From: Cupriavidus metallidurans CH34
GTDB lineage: Bacteria > Pseudomonadota > Gammaproteobacteria > Burkholderiales > Burkholderiaceae
Direction: 5' to 3'
Assembly: GCF_000196015.1 (NCBI RefSeq)
Contig: NC_007974.2
Location: forward strand, 310,001-374,000
Length of the DNA: 64,000 bases
The notes below the pieces were generated by a model, which was not told the DNA's origin, searched no databases, and was given only the letters and a program-made list of their open reading frames with translations. Each line of letters opens with the position of its first letter. Position 1 is the stretch's first letter. Below are positions 52,839-61,632 of this stretch, one piece after another. The position numbers and the translations under genes were made by a program.

Positions 52839-53990
52839 ATGCCCCCCAACGCTTCCCTTGCCCCCGCCGATCCGATTGCAGCCGTCACGCACGCCGATCC
52901 TTATCCTTACTATCGTGACCTCGCGAGCACTCGCCCGTTCTACTTCGATCCAGCACTGAAGCTGTGGGTCGCCGCCAGCGCGGCGGCCGTCGCGGAAGTG
53001 CTGGACCATGCCGATGGCCGCGTGCGGCCAGCCGCACAGCCCGTTCCGCCGTCGCTCGCCGGATCTGCCGCAGGTGACCTGTTCGGGCGGCTGATCCGTA
53101 TGAATGACGGCGTGGCCCATGCCCCGCTGAAGGCAATCGTGGCGCGGCAGATGGCGGCGCTGGATCTGTCCGATGCACGCAGTCGGGCCCGCGCGCTGGC
53201 AGCGGCATTGCCCCGCGTGGACCACGACGACGCACACGAAGCCAATCGCTGGATGTTCACGTTGCCGGTGCTCGCCATCGCCGATCTGCTGGGCCTTCCG
53301 CTTGAGCGCGACACGGACGGTCACGTCTCGACGCGGGTGGCCGGCTTTGTTGCCACCTTTGCCGCGGCCATGTCACCGCTGGCATCCCCGGCGGATGTCG
53401 AGGCTGGCGTTGCTGCCGCGCAATGGCTGACGCGCCTGGCGCAAACCGCCGAAGATCGCGAAACGGCAGACATCGGCGTGCTGGCCGCGCTGGCGCAGGC
53501 GGGGGGTGACAGCAAGATGGATCCGGCCACGCTGACGGCAAACGCGATCGGCCTGATGATCCAGTCGTGCGAAGCGACTGCCGGGCTGATCGGCAACACG
53601 CTCGTTTATCTCGGCAGATCTGACTGGCAAGGGGCCGATATCGGAGCGAGCGTAGATCGGGTGGCAAGGATCGATCCACCCGTGCAGAACACGCGCCGTT
53701 TCATGGCAGCGGATGCGATGTTGTGCGGCCAGCAGGTCAAGGAGGGCGATGCGGTGCTGGTATTGCTGGCCGCGGCGGCGCATGATCCTTCCTCCGCCGC
53801 GGAGGAGCGCGCGTGGACCTTTGGTGCGGGGCGGCACGGTTGCCCAGGCGATGCGCTGGCTCGCGTGCTGGCCACGTGCACGGTCGATGCGCTGCTCGCG
53901 CGCGACGTACACCCGGACCGGCTTGCTGCCGGCGTGCGCTACCGGCCATCCGTCAATGCGCGCATTCCCAGCTTTTCATCCAACAACTAA
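52839..53990 (+). CDS. Cytochrome P450-like protein with atypical motifs
   Basis: 383 residues from the ATG at 52839. The heme loop WTFGAGRHGCPGDALA is perfect, with Cys335 as the iron ligand. Two other family marks are degenerate: the K-helix ExxR reads RVAR just before IDPPVQNTRRF, so the usual Glu is missing, and the I-helix reads SCEATAG instead of AGxDT. The protein is also short at the N-terminus, with no membrane anchor. It could be a heme enzyme with altered chemistry or a peroxygenase-like form. An ABM-domain gene follows 15 bases later. Confidence 0.8.
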   Translation: MPPNASLAPADPIAAVTHADPYPYYRDLASTRPFYFDPALKLWVAASAAAVAEVLDHADGRVRPAAQPVPPSLAGSAAGDLFGRLIRMNDGVAHAPLKAIVARQMAALDLSDARSRARALAAALPRVDHDDAHEANRWMFTLPVLAIADLLGLPLERDTDGHVSTRVAGFVATFAAAMSPLASPADVEAGVAAAQWLTRLAQTAEDRETADIGVLAALAQAGGDSKMDPATLTANAIGLMIQSCEATAGLIGNTLVYLGRSDWQGADIGASVDRVARIDPPVQNTRRFMAADAMLCGQQVKEGDAVLVLLAAAAHDPSSAAEERAWTFGAGRHGCPGDALARVLATCTVDALLARDVHPDRLAAGVRYRPSVNARIPSFSSNN

Positions 53991-54005
53991 ATGGAGCCCC
54001 CAGCC

Positions 54006-54362
54006 ATGATCGCCATCATCTTTGAAGTCGAGCCCGCGCCAGGGCGCCAGGACGCCTACCTCGACATCGCCGCGCATCTGAAATCGACGCTGGAAACCAT
54101 TGATGGATTCATCTCGGTGGAGCGGTTCCAGAGCCTGACCACACCGGGCAAGCTGCTCTCGCTGTCGTTCTTCCGGGACGAGGCAGCCGTGATCGCCTGG
54201 CGCAACACGCTCGACCACCGCAAGGCGCAGGCGGCCGGGCGCGGCGGCGTGTTTGCCAACTATCGGTTGCGCGTGGCGCAGGTGGTACGCGACTACGGCA
54301 TGAACGAACGCGACGAAGCGCCGGCCGACAGCCGCGCGGTGCACGACGCTGCGCAACCCTGA
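54006..54362 (+). CDS. ABM-domain (antibiotic biosynthesis monooxygenase) protein
   Basis: 118 residues from the ATG at 54006; the upstream ATG at 53991 contributes the GGAG of its ribosome-binding site. A ferredoxin-like fold with IFEVEPAPGRQDAYLDIA, TIDGFISVERFQSL, LSLSFFRDEAAVIAWR and RGGVFANYRLRVAQVVRDYG matches ABM/heme-degrading small proteins. Cofactor-free oxygenase or heme-related activity is known in the family. Tight linkage to the P450-like gene suggests a joint oxidative step. Confidence 0.8.
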   Translation: MIAIIFEVEPAPGRQDAYLDIAAHLKSTLETIDGFISVERFQSLTTPGKLLSLSFFRDEAAVIAWRNTLDHRKAQAAGRGGVFANYRLRVAQVVRDYGMNERDEAPADSRAVHDAAQP

Positions 54363-54380
54363 TCCCCGGAGCCAATGCGA

Positions 54381-55136
54381 ATGACGTTGTTCGATATCGG
54401 GCAGGAGATTGCATTCATCGGTCTGACATTCCTGTTGGCCGGCTTCGTGAAGGGGGTGGTCGGGCTGGGCCTGCCGACAGTGGCGGTGGGCCTGCTGGGG
54501 CTGGTCATGCCGCCTGCCCAGGCCGCCGCGCTACTGGTGGCGCCTTCGATGGTGACCAATGTGGTCCAGTTATTCAGCGGACCGCGTTTCGGCCTGTTAC
54601 TGCAGCGCCTCTGGCCGATGCTCGTGGCGATCTGCGCGGGCACGTGGATATGCGCGGCGCTGGTGCCGGCCCGGGTTCTCGGGCATGCCACCAACGCATT
54701 GGGCGTGGCGCTGGTGCTCTACGCGATCGTCGGGCTGGCCGCCGTGAGGCTGCACGTTCCGCCGCGCGCGGAAGGCTGGCTGGCGCCGCTGATCGGACTG
54801 GTGACCGGCGCCATCACGGCGGTGACGGGTGTATTCGTGATTCCGGCCGTGCCTTACCTGCAGGGGCTTGGGCTGGACAAGGAAAGCATGGTCCAGGCGC
54901 TGGGGCTGTCGTTCACCGTGTCTACCATTGCGCTGGCTGTCAGCCTGGCGCTGGACGGCGCGCTGCTGCACACGCCGGTACTGGGGGCCTCGGCGCTGGC
55001 GCTGGTTCCCGCGCTCGGCGGCATGTTCTTCGGGCAGTGGCTGCGCCACCGGATTAGCGCGGAGCGCTTCCGTCGCCTGTTTTTCTGCGGTCTGTTGTTG
55101 CTTGGCGTCGATCTGGCGCTACGCGGGGCATTCTGA
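54381..55136 (+). CDS. TauE/SafE (TSUP) family permease
   Basis: 251 residues from the ATG at 54381, nine bases after CGGAG. About eight hydrophobic helices are present, with the family's repeated GFVKGVVGLGLPTV and GAITAVTGVFVIPAVPYLQ loops. TSUP proteins export or import sulfite, sulfoacetate or organic anions. It follows the P450/ABM pair closely and may move a product of that step. A second TSUP gene is at 62463. Confidence 0.83.
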   Translation: MTLFDIGQEIAFIGLTFLLAGFVKGVVGLGLPTVAVGLLGLVMPPAQAAALLVAPSMVTNVVQLFSGPRFGLLLQRLWPMLVAICAGTWICAALVPARVLGHATNALGVALVLYAIVGLAAVRLHVPPRAEGWLAPLIGLVTGAITAVTGVFVIPAVPYLQGLGLDKESMVQALGLSFTVSTIALAVSLALDGALLHTPVLGASALALVPALGGMFFGQWLRHRISAERFRRLFFCGLLLLGVDLALRGAF

Positions 55137-55239
55137 CCCCATCCGCCGAGGATTCCTGACATATTCGCCTGCCATACTGGCCCCCAGATCGCGGCGCTAG
55201 CATGGCCTTGCCGCACCGGACACGAAAGGGCGATGCGGT

Positions 55240-56364
55240 ATGAAGCGGCGCACGGGCGGTACCAGGCTGTTGGCAACGTTGGGCAAGCAGGCGGCGCGCA
55301 GCGCGCGCCGGCTGCAGCGCACCGTGGCGCAGACAGTGACGGATCCGGTGCTGCGCGTGGCCAGGCAGCAGGGCCAGGCGGTCAGCAAGGCCATGGGGCG
55401 TGCCGTTGGCAAGGCCGCGCGTCAGGCCTTCACAGGGGTAGTGACTCCGGCCCCAACCCCGGTCAGCAAGGGCGGCGGTATCTGGGAGGAGGGGCTGTGG
55501 GGCTTCAGCCTCGGTATCGGCAGCATGGCGCAGCGCCGCTATCGCGTGTTTGTGCCGCCCGGTGTCAGCGCGGCGCGGCCAGCGCCGCTGCTGGTGTTGC
55601 TGCACGGCTGCGGCCAGGATGCCGCCAGCTTCGCGGCCTGCGCCCGCGTGGCCACCGTGGCGCGCGACGCGCGCTGGGTGGTGCTGATGCCGGAGCAATC
55701 GCTGCAAGGCAACGCCCAGCGCTGCTGGAACTGGTTCCGGCCCGCTGAGCGCGGCGCATCGGAGGCGGCGCTGCTGATGTCGATGGTCGATCATGCGTGC
55801 CGGCGCTACGCGGTTCTGGCCGACCGGGTTTGCGCGTTCGGTTTGTCTGCTGGCGGCGCCATGGCGCTGATGCTGGGTCTGCGCTATCCCGATCGCTTTG
55901 CCGCCGTGGGTTCGCATTCCGGTGCCGCGCCGCTCAGTGCCAGCAACGCGTCGCAGGCGTCACGCGCGATGCGCGGGGAGCGGGCGCCTGACATCGATGC
56001 GGCGCGGTTGCTGCTGGCCGGACGTCGGCCTCCGCCGCTGCTGCTGGTGCATGGCGACGAGGACGCGATGGTGTCCTACGACAACGCAACGGCTACGGCT
56101 GCCATGTGGCTCGACCTCGTCCCACATGGCGTGCATGCACCTGCCCCGTTGCCGCCAAAGCACGTGCGCCGCGGCACGCGCAGGGAGATGGACGTGCTCG
56201 ACTGGCAGAGCGGGGCGCGCCCGTACCTGCGGCTGGTAAAGGTGGAGGGTCTGCGTCACGCCTGGAGCGGTGGCGCGCCGGGGCAGGCGTTCGCCGACCC
56301 CGCCGGCCCCGATGCACTCAAGATCGCGCTACGGTTCTTTTCGGTGAACGGTCGTCACGATTGA
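55240..56364 (+). CDS. PHB-depolymerase-family esterase
   Basis: 374 residues. A long basic, Ala-rich N-terminal region (about 1-75), unlike a signal peptide, precedes the hydrolase domain. That domain has LLHGCGQDAASFA (oxyanion), the lipase box GLSAGGAM with Ser203, HGDEDAMV for the acid and LRHAWSGG for the His. The family includes polyhydroxybutyrate depolymerases and feruloyl esterases. The basic leader could bind polymer granules or DNA; an intracellular PHB-related role is a guess. Confidence 0.8.
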   Translation: MKRRTGGTRLLATLGKQAARSARRLQRTVAQTVTDPVLRVARQQGQAVSKAMGRAVGKAARQAFTGVVTPAPTPVSKGGGIWEEGLWGFSLGIGSMAQRRYRVFVPPGVSAARPAPLLVLLHGCGQDAASFAACARVATVARDARWVVLMPEQSLQGNAQRCWNWFRPAERGASEAALLMSMVDHACRRYAVLADRVCAFGLSAGGAMALMLGLRYPDRFAAVGSHSGAAPLSASNASQASRAMRGERAPDIDAARLLLAGRRPPPLLLVHGDEDAMVSYDNATATAAMWLDLVPHGVHAPAPLPPKHVRRGTRREMDVLDWQSGARPYLRLVKVEGLRHAWSGGAPGQAFADPAGPDALKIALRFFSVNGRHD

Positions 56365-56433
56365 GTGTGGGTAGCGCGCGGATCGAGTGCAGATAGAGCG
56401 TGGGCAGGGCTTGGCCCGTAGATGATGGCGCGA

Positions 56434-56742
56434 TCAGGCCGCGCCAACGGGTTCGAACACGACGTCGCTGGTCGGACACGCCACGCAGGGCAGGATGTAG
56501 CCATCCTCCTTTTCGTCGAGGCTCAGGCCTGGCCATTCCACGCGGTAACGCACGCTGCCTGCGTGGAGTTTGCTGATGCAGGCGCGGCAAGTGCCATTGC
56601 GACACGAACTGGGCAGCGACACGCCTTCGAGCAGCGCCGCCTCGAGCAGACTCAGCGAAGCCGGCGCGGCAAACCGTGTATTTGCGGGCAGGACGCACGC
56701 CGTGTATTCGGTGTCGTCGAATGTGTTCCCGTCGCCAGTCAT
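56434..56742 (-). CDS. [2Fe-2S] plant-type ferredoxin
   Basis: 102 residues with Cys47, Cys52, Cys55 and Cys86 in the C-x4-C-x2-C-x30-C arrangement (SSCRNGTCRAC, LPCVACP). It is a small electron carrier, resembling the ferredoxin domain of ring-hydroxylating oxygenase reductases. Its start overlaps the stop of the YigZ-family gene upstream (ATGA), so the two are co-translated, an odd pairing. The P450-like protein 2.4 kb away would need a partner of this kind. Confidence 0.9.
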   Translation of the reverse strand: MTGDGNTFDDTEYTACVLPANTRFAAPASLSLLEAALLEGVSLPSSCRNGTCRACISKLHAGSVRYRVEWPGLSLDEKEDGYILPCVACPTSDVVFEPVGAA

Positions 56743-57350
56743 GCCTGCTCTTCGGTATCCGGGAATCGGGCTCGGCCGTGCGTGGCGTCGCGCAGCGTGG
56801 CAATCGCGCCATCGCGCAGCGTGGCGGGCAGGCGGATCAGCAGCGTCGCCAACGCGTCATATCGGGTGTCGACCAGCGTGCAGCCTTCGGCGGCCGACAA
56901 CTCCAGCCAGCGTCGCACGCGCGATTCGTCGGCATAGTCGACCTCGATGGCAAACGTGGTGTACGCAATGCGTTCGATACGCTCGGCGTCCTTGAGCGCG
57001 CCGGCGATGGCGTCGGTATAGGCCCGCACGAGGCCGCCCGCGCCCAGCTTGACGCCGCCGTAGTACCGCACGACGGCCGCCAGCACGCCATCGAGGTCGT
57101 GATGGCGAAGAACTTCGAGGATCGGCCGGCCTGCCGTGCCAGAAGGCTCGCCATCGTCTGACATGCCAGATTGTCCGCCCGCCAGCAGCGCCCAGCACAC
57201 GTGGGTGGCGGTGGGATGCTGCGCCCGCAGATCCTGAATCACGGCCATCGCCGCATCACGGTCGGCCACCGGCACGGCCAGTGCGATAAAGCGGCTCTTG
57301 CGGATCTCGATGTCGGCGTGAACTGGGGCGGCAAGCGTGTAGGTAGGCAA
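56739..57350 (-). CDS. YigZ/IMPACT-family protein
   Basis: 203 residues from TTG at 57350, giving the standard start PTYTLAAPVHADIEIRKSRFIALA and normal length. The frame extends to an ATG at 57476, but that part crosses the PHO box and is unlikely to be translated. SDDGEPSGTAGRPILEVL and RYYGGVKLGAGGLVRAY are the family hallmarks, with a C-terminal DUF1949-like domain. The cellular role of YigZ is uncertain (ribosome or translation link). Confidence 0.85.
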   Translation of the reverse strand: MPTYTLAAPVHADIEIRKSRFIALAVPVADRDAAMAVIQDLRAQHPTATHVCWALLAGGQSGMSDDGEPSGTAGRPILEVLRHHDLDGVLAAVVRYYGGVKLGAGGLVRAYTDAIAGALKDAERIERIAYTTFAIEVDYADESRVRRWLELSAAEGCTLVDTRYDALATLLIRLPATLRDGAIATLRDATHGRARFPDTEEQA

Positions 57351-57442
57351 GACGGGGAAATGCAGTGGTCGCTGGGCAGGAGGCGAGTGTAGCGCAGGCC
57401 GACCGGCGGCCACGGAAACCGGGTCGCGTGACAGCTTGCTGA

Positions 57443-57476
57443 CCGTCAAAAAACTGTCATGCTGGGTGCTTATCAT
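57443..57476 (+). promoter_or_regulatory. PHO box and -10 for phoX
   Basis: CCGTCAA (57443-57449), AAAA and CTGTCAT (57454-57460) form the 7-4-7 direct repeat bound by PhoB. TATCAT (57471-57476) follows ten bases later as -10, the spacing seen in PhoB-activated promoters, where the box replaces the -35. The phoX ATG is at 57549. Confidence 0.85.
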
Positions 57477-57548
57477 CCGCCACGGGGCGTTCCGTCCACA
57501 TTGCCCCGGCGCCCGATTCGCATACCTATCCACCCACATAGAACCATC

Positions 57549-59537
57549 ATGTCCGACCAACCCCTCGTTGCCCGCCGCCGTGCCCTGAAAATCCTTGGTG
57601 GAGCCCCGATGCTCCCGATCGGCGCGGCCGCCGCGAGTCTTGCGGGTGGGATGACCGCGATGGAGGCCGCGTTCGCCGCCGCGCCCCGGCGCAAAGCTGG
57701 CGCGGCCTTTACCTCGGCAACGTTCACGGGCATGGCCGCGCCGTCGCTCGACAATCCGGCGACGATGGCCACGACGACGGTTGGCTCGTCGATCAAGGTG
57801 TCTTACAGCGATGACAGCGCGCAGGAATATGCGCTGGCATACCAGCCCTTCTTCGTCACCGGCGACATGCTGCCCGATGGCAAGGGCGGCAAGGTGCTGG
57901 CAGGCGGTTACTACGATATCCATAACCGCGCGATCATGGATACCTCGGTGCCCGGCAAGACGCGCCAGTTCTTCTCGGACTGCCCGGACGGCAGCTCGCT
58001 GCTGACCGTGCGCGGCGCGCGCGTGCCCGGCGTGAAGGGCAATACGGTGTTCGCCGTGGTGCAATTCGAATACACCACGCGCGACCAGGCCAACGGTGAC
58101 ATGTACGGCATGCTGCCGTCGCCGATCGCCGTCATCACGCTCGACCAGGACCCGAAGACCGGCAAACTCACTCCGGTGCGCTATCACAACGTGGATACGT
58201 CGTCCGTGAACGGCCTGTGGATCACCTGTGGCGCGAGCCTGTCGCCGTGGAACACGCACCTGTCGAGCGAGGAGTACGAGCCGGACGCGGTCAAGGCCGC
58301 CACCGACAAGCGTCTGCGTGGCTTCAGCCAGAACCTGTATGGCGACGCAGACCGCGCCAACCCCTACCACTACGGCCATCTCCCCGAAGTCACCGTGCAC
58401 GCCGACGGCACGGGTTCGATCCGCAAGCATTACTGCCTGGGCCGCATCTCGCACGAACTCGTGCAGGTGATGCCGGACGAACGCACCGTACTGATGGGCG
58501 ACGACGCCACCAATGGCGGCCTGTTCATGTTCATCGCCGATCGTCCGCGCGATCTGTCGTCGGGCAAGCTCTATGTGGCCAAGTGGCACCAGACTTCCGG
58601 CACGGGGCCGGGCGCGGCCACGCTGTCGTGGATCGCGCTGGGCAGCGCGACGAGCGACGAGATCCGCAAGCTGGTGGATAGTGGCATCAAGGTCTCCGAC
58701 ATCATGGACGTCAAGACCAAGGACCCGGCTGATAGCGCTTACACGCGCATCCTGATCGATGGCAAGCCGAACTGGGTGAAGGTCGCGCCGGGCCAGGAGA
58801 AGGCGGCGGCGTTCCTGGAGACTCATCGTTACGCGGCGCTTGTGGGTGGCAGCCTGGGCTTCACCAAGATGGAAGGGACCACGGTCAATATCGCGGACCG
58901 CAAGGCGTACTCGGCGATCTCGCGTATCGAATCGAGCATGTTGGCCGGCAACGCGGCGAACGCGGGCGATATCCGCGTGGAAGGTCCCTACTCCGGCGCC
59001 GTGTACGAACTGAACCTGCGTGGCGCCCAGACTGACCATGCTGGCGCGCGCATCGACAGCGAATGGGTGCCGGTCGACATGGCACCGGTGCCGGCACTGG
59101 TATCCGAAGACCTCGGCGGCGGACCCAGGAAGGCGCAGGATGCGCTCGGCAACTTCGCCAACCCCGACAAGGTGGCCACGCCGGACAACCTCAAGTTCTC
59201 GGAGTCGCTGCGCACGCTGTTCGTCGGCGAAGACAGCAACACGCACGTCAACAACTTCCTGTGGGCGTACAACGTCGACACGAAGCAGCTGTCGCGCGTG
59301 CTGTCGTGCCCGGCCGGCGCGGAATCGACCGGACTGCACGCGGTGGACGAGATCAATGGCTGGACGTACATCATGAGCAACTTCCAGCATCCTGGCGACT
59401 GGGAAGCGGGGCTGCACGACAAGGTCAAGGCACAGCTCGACCCGCTGGTCCGCGCCAACTATAAGGACCGGTTTGGCGCGGCGGTGGGCTACCTGACGGC
59501 CACGCCGGCAGCGATTCGCCTCGGCAAGCGGGCCTGA
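57549..59537 (+). CDS. phoX: PhoX-type alkaline phosphatase (DUF839)
   Basis: 662 residues from the ATG at 57549. A Tat signal (ARRRALKILGGAPMLPIG) directs export of the folded, metal-loaded enzyme. The DUF839/PhoX domain spans nearly the whole protein, with ANPYHYGHLPEVTV, GRISHELVQVMPDERTVLMGDD and TGLHAVDEINGWTY blocks that supply metal ligands. PhoX is a calcium/iron-dependent phosphomonoesterase made on phosphate starvation. The PHO box just upstream confirms the assignment. Confidence 0.92.
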   Translation: MSDQPLVARRRALKILGGAPMLPIGAAAASLAGGMTAMEAAFAAAPRRKAGAAFTSATFTGMAAPSLDNPATMATTTVGSSIKVSYSDDSAQEYALAYQPFFVTGDMLPDGKGGKVLAGGYYDIHNRAIMDTSVPGKTRQFFSDCPDGSSLLTVRGARVPGVKGNTVFAVVQFEYTTRDQANGDMYGMLPSPIAVITLDQDPKTGKLTPVRYHNVDTSSVNGLWITCGASLSPWNTHLSSEEYEPDAVKAATDKRLRGFSQNLYGDADRANPYHYGHLPEVTVHADGTGSIRKHYCLGRISHELVQVMPDERTVLMGDDATNGGLFMFIADRPRDLSSGKLYVAKWHQTSGTGPGAATLSWIALGSATSDEIRKLVDSGIKVSDIMDVKTKDPADSAYTRILIDGKPNWVKVAPGQEKAAAFLETHRYAALVGGSLGFTKMEGTTVNIADRKAYSAISRIESSMLAGNAANAGDIRVEGPYSGAVYELNLRGAQTDHAGARIDSEWVPVDMAPVPALVSEDLGGGPRKAQDALGNFANPDKVATPDNLKFSESLRTLFVGEDSNTHVNNFLWAYNVDTKQLSRVLSCPAGAESTGLHAVDEINGWTYIMSNFQHPGDWEAGLHDKVKAQLDPLVRANYKDRFGAAVGYLTATPAAIRLGKRA

Positions 59538-59617
59538 CGCCGCGTTCCGGCCGGTCCTGCTACCCTGTGGGCTGCGCGCCCGGCATCCGACCGGGTGGCA
59601 GCCCCACGAGGAACCCC

Positions 59618-60232
59618 ATGACCGCTGATCCGACCGCGCGCCGCATGGCGCCCGCCACCGACCGCAACCGCGAGCCGATCCTGGCCGTGCTGCGCAACGT
59701 ACTGCCGCGATCGGGCACGGTACTGGAAATCGCCAGCGGCACCGGGCAGCACGCCGTGCATTTTGCGGCGGCGCTTCCGGGCTTGACGTGGCAGCCGAGC
59801 GATCTGGATGCGACGCACCGCGAGTCGATTGCCGCCTGGACCGAACATACGCAGGTCCAGAACGTTCTCCCACCCCTTGCCATCGACGTCCGCCAGGAGC
59901 CGTGGGGCATCGATGCCGTGGACGCCATCGTCTGCATCAACATGATCCACATCGCGCCCTGGGCCGCGGCCGAGGCGCTGTTCGAGGGTGCGGGCAGACG
60001 ACTGGCGCCGGGAGGCGTGCTGTACCTCTATGGCCCCTACCGCCGCGAAGGCGCGCATACGGCGCCAAGCAACGAGGCGTTCGACCGTCAGTTGCACTCG
60101 GCCGATTCGGACTGGGGCGTGCGCGACATGGAAGCCGTGATCGCACTCGGCACGACGCACGGCCTGACGTGCGATGCCCCGATTCAGATGCCGGCCAACA
60201 ACTTCAGCCTGGTGTTTCGCAAGCAGGCGTGA
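59618..60232 (+). CDS. DUF938 SAM-dependent methyltransferase-like protein
   Basis: 204 residues from the ATG at 59618 (GAGGAACCCC before it). The SAM-binding motif LEIASGTGQHAVHFA (~residues 36-50), INMIHIAPWAAAEALF and GPYRREGAHTAPSNEAFD are typical of DUF938. A class I methyltransferase fold is certain enough; the substrate is unknown. It lies 80 bases after phoX on the same strand, but no PHO dependence is implied. Confidence 0.88.
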   Translation: MTADPTARRMAPATDRNREPILAVLRNVLPRSGTVLEIASGTGQHAVHFAAALPGLTWQPSDLDATHRESIAAWTEHTQVQNVLPPLAIDVRQEPWGIDAVDAIVCINMIHIAPWAAAEALFEGAGRRLAPGGVLYLYGPYRREGAHTAPSNEAFDRQLHSADSDWGVRDMEAVIALGTTHGLTCDAPIQMPANNFSLVFRKQA

Positions 60233-60312
60233 GCGACGGCCGGCGCACTGCCCCGCGCGGCCGGGGCGGGCTGCTAAACTTCACCGCGAAACACTGTCCA
60301 TCTGCATTCAAC

Positions 60313-60903
60313 GTGAACCTGTCCAACCTGGAACGCCAGCTTTCCTTCCTCCGGGAAATCGACCTGTTGAAGAGCGTCGTCCGGATGACACCGCTTATCA
60401 ATCAGTCACGCCGTGAGAACAGCGCGGAGCATTCGTGGCACCTGGCCATGTATGCCCTCGTCCTGTCGGAACATGCGGCGGCACCTGTCGACGCCCTGCG
60501 CGTGGTGAAGATGCTGCTTATCCACGACATCGTGGAAATCGACGCAGGCGATGTGCCGTTTCACGACCCGGCAGCAAGAGCCGGTCAGGCGGCGCTGGAG
60601 GAACAGGCGGCAGAGCGGATCTTCTCGCTGCTGCCGGCCGCCCAGGCAGCGGAGTTCCGGAGTCTGTGGTCCGAGTTCGAAGCGGGAGAAAGCGACGACG
60701 CACGGTTTGCGAAATCGCTGGACCGTCTGCAGCCGTTACTCCACAACGCAGCGACCGGAGGTGGTAGCTGGGTGGAGTGCGACGTCACGGAAGAACAGGC
60801 CATGGCACGTTACGGCCCGCCGATCGAGCGCGGCTCGCCAGCGCTTTGGGAAGAAGCGTCGAGGCTTGTCCGCGAGCATTTTCAGAAGCCTCGGGAAGGG
60901 TGA
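60313..60903 (+). CDS. HD-domain phosphohydrolase (YfbR-like)
   Basis: 196 residues from GTG at 60313, chosen because the protein then begins at the first family block. His40 (SAEHSWH), His71-Asp72 (IHDIVEIDAGD) and Asp137 (SLDRLQPLLHN) give the HD metal site. YfbR-like enzymes dephosphorylate deoxynucleoside monophosphates. No strong ribosome-binding site is visible, so the start is provisional. Confidence 0.85.
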   Translation: MNLSNLERQLSFLREIDLLKSVVRMTPLINQSRRENSAEHSWHLAMYALVLSEHAAAPVDALRVVKMLLIHDIVEIDAGDVPFHDPAARAGQAALEEQAAERIFSLLPAAQAAEFRSLWSEFEAGESDDARFAKSLDRLQPLLHNAATGGGSWVECDVTEEQAMARYGPPIERGSPALWEEASRLVREHFQKPREG

Positions 60904-61074
60904 CGTGGGTGGGTGTACACCGCGGGTGCCAGGTGTACCTACGCAGGGTGAGGGGCGGTAGCCACACAATGCTGTGAATTCGTGTCGGATTGCGCTTTCG
61001 CCGTTGCAGTGATTGAGCCGTGTCGAGCCATTCCATAAGCTGTCCTCGTCACGTCACTGCACCGGAGGTTCAGC

Positions 61075-61632
61075 ATGTATCTCGATCCCATGGCAGGCTT
61101 GCAGCCGCTGCCAACAGCCTATACACCCAGCGGGTTGCGCCAAGGCAGCCGTCCCGGCCATCTGCCATTTTCGGATTCCCCGTGTGCTGTGCTCGGGTCC
61201 AGCCGGCTGCCGATTGGTCATCTGACGGTTGCGGAGGTTTCGGCGCAGGGCCTCGTGAACCTGACGCCTTGCGAACTGCATCGCGCCATCGAGGCGGGCC
61301 ACTTCTACGCCGAGGGCTACGATCCCGCCGGAATGCCCACAATACTTCCGGCCTGGCAGTTCGTGCCGCCCGCGCCGAGCCTGATCATGCCGATCATCAT
61401 GGCGCTCCGCAACGAGCCGTCAGGTGAAGATCCCTTTTTCTGGATGATCGCCTACGAAGAGTTGAATGATCTCACTCCGGCTGAAGTGCTATGCGGAAGG
61501 CTGCTTTGTACCCAAGGGTCGGTGTCGATCGGGCAGGTGCATCATTTGCGACGGTCCGATGCCGAACGGCAGGCAACGGTCACGGCGGCACTAGAGCTGC
61601 TCCCTTCCCGGTTGCTGCGAGCCGGCCCGTGA
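61075..61632 (+). CDS. Antitoxin-like protein of a RES toxin pair
   Basis: 185 residues, ATG preceded by CGGAGGTTCAGC. Residues ~50-98 (LTVAEVSAQGLVNLTPCELHRAIEAG, ending LPAWQF) resemble the DNA-binding half of Xre/MbcA-like antitoxins that end in a WQF motif. Residues 103-140 (IMPIIMALRN, then WMIAYEELNDLTPAEVLCG) match the toxin-covering C-terminal half, normally W...PN..L.G.TP.ELL. It precedes and overlaps the RES-domain gene, the standard antitoxin-toxin order. The N-terminal 45 residues are unrecognised. Confidence 0.68.
   Translation: MYLDPMAGLQPLPTAYTPSGLRQGSRPGHLPFSDSPCAVLGSSRLPIGHLTVAEVSAQGLVNLTPCELHRAIEAGHFYAEGYDPAGMPTILPAWQFVPPAPSLIMPIIMALRNEPSGEDPFFWMIAYEELNDLTPAEVLCGRLLCTQGSVSIGQVHHLRRSDAERQATVTAALELLPSRLLRAGP

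Noticed and set aside
57351..59873. Extension of the YigZ frame to over 1000 codons antisense to phoX
   Set aside because: phoX has a Tat signal, family motifs and a PHO box on the plus strand. Only the last ~200 codons of the minus frame match a protein family.
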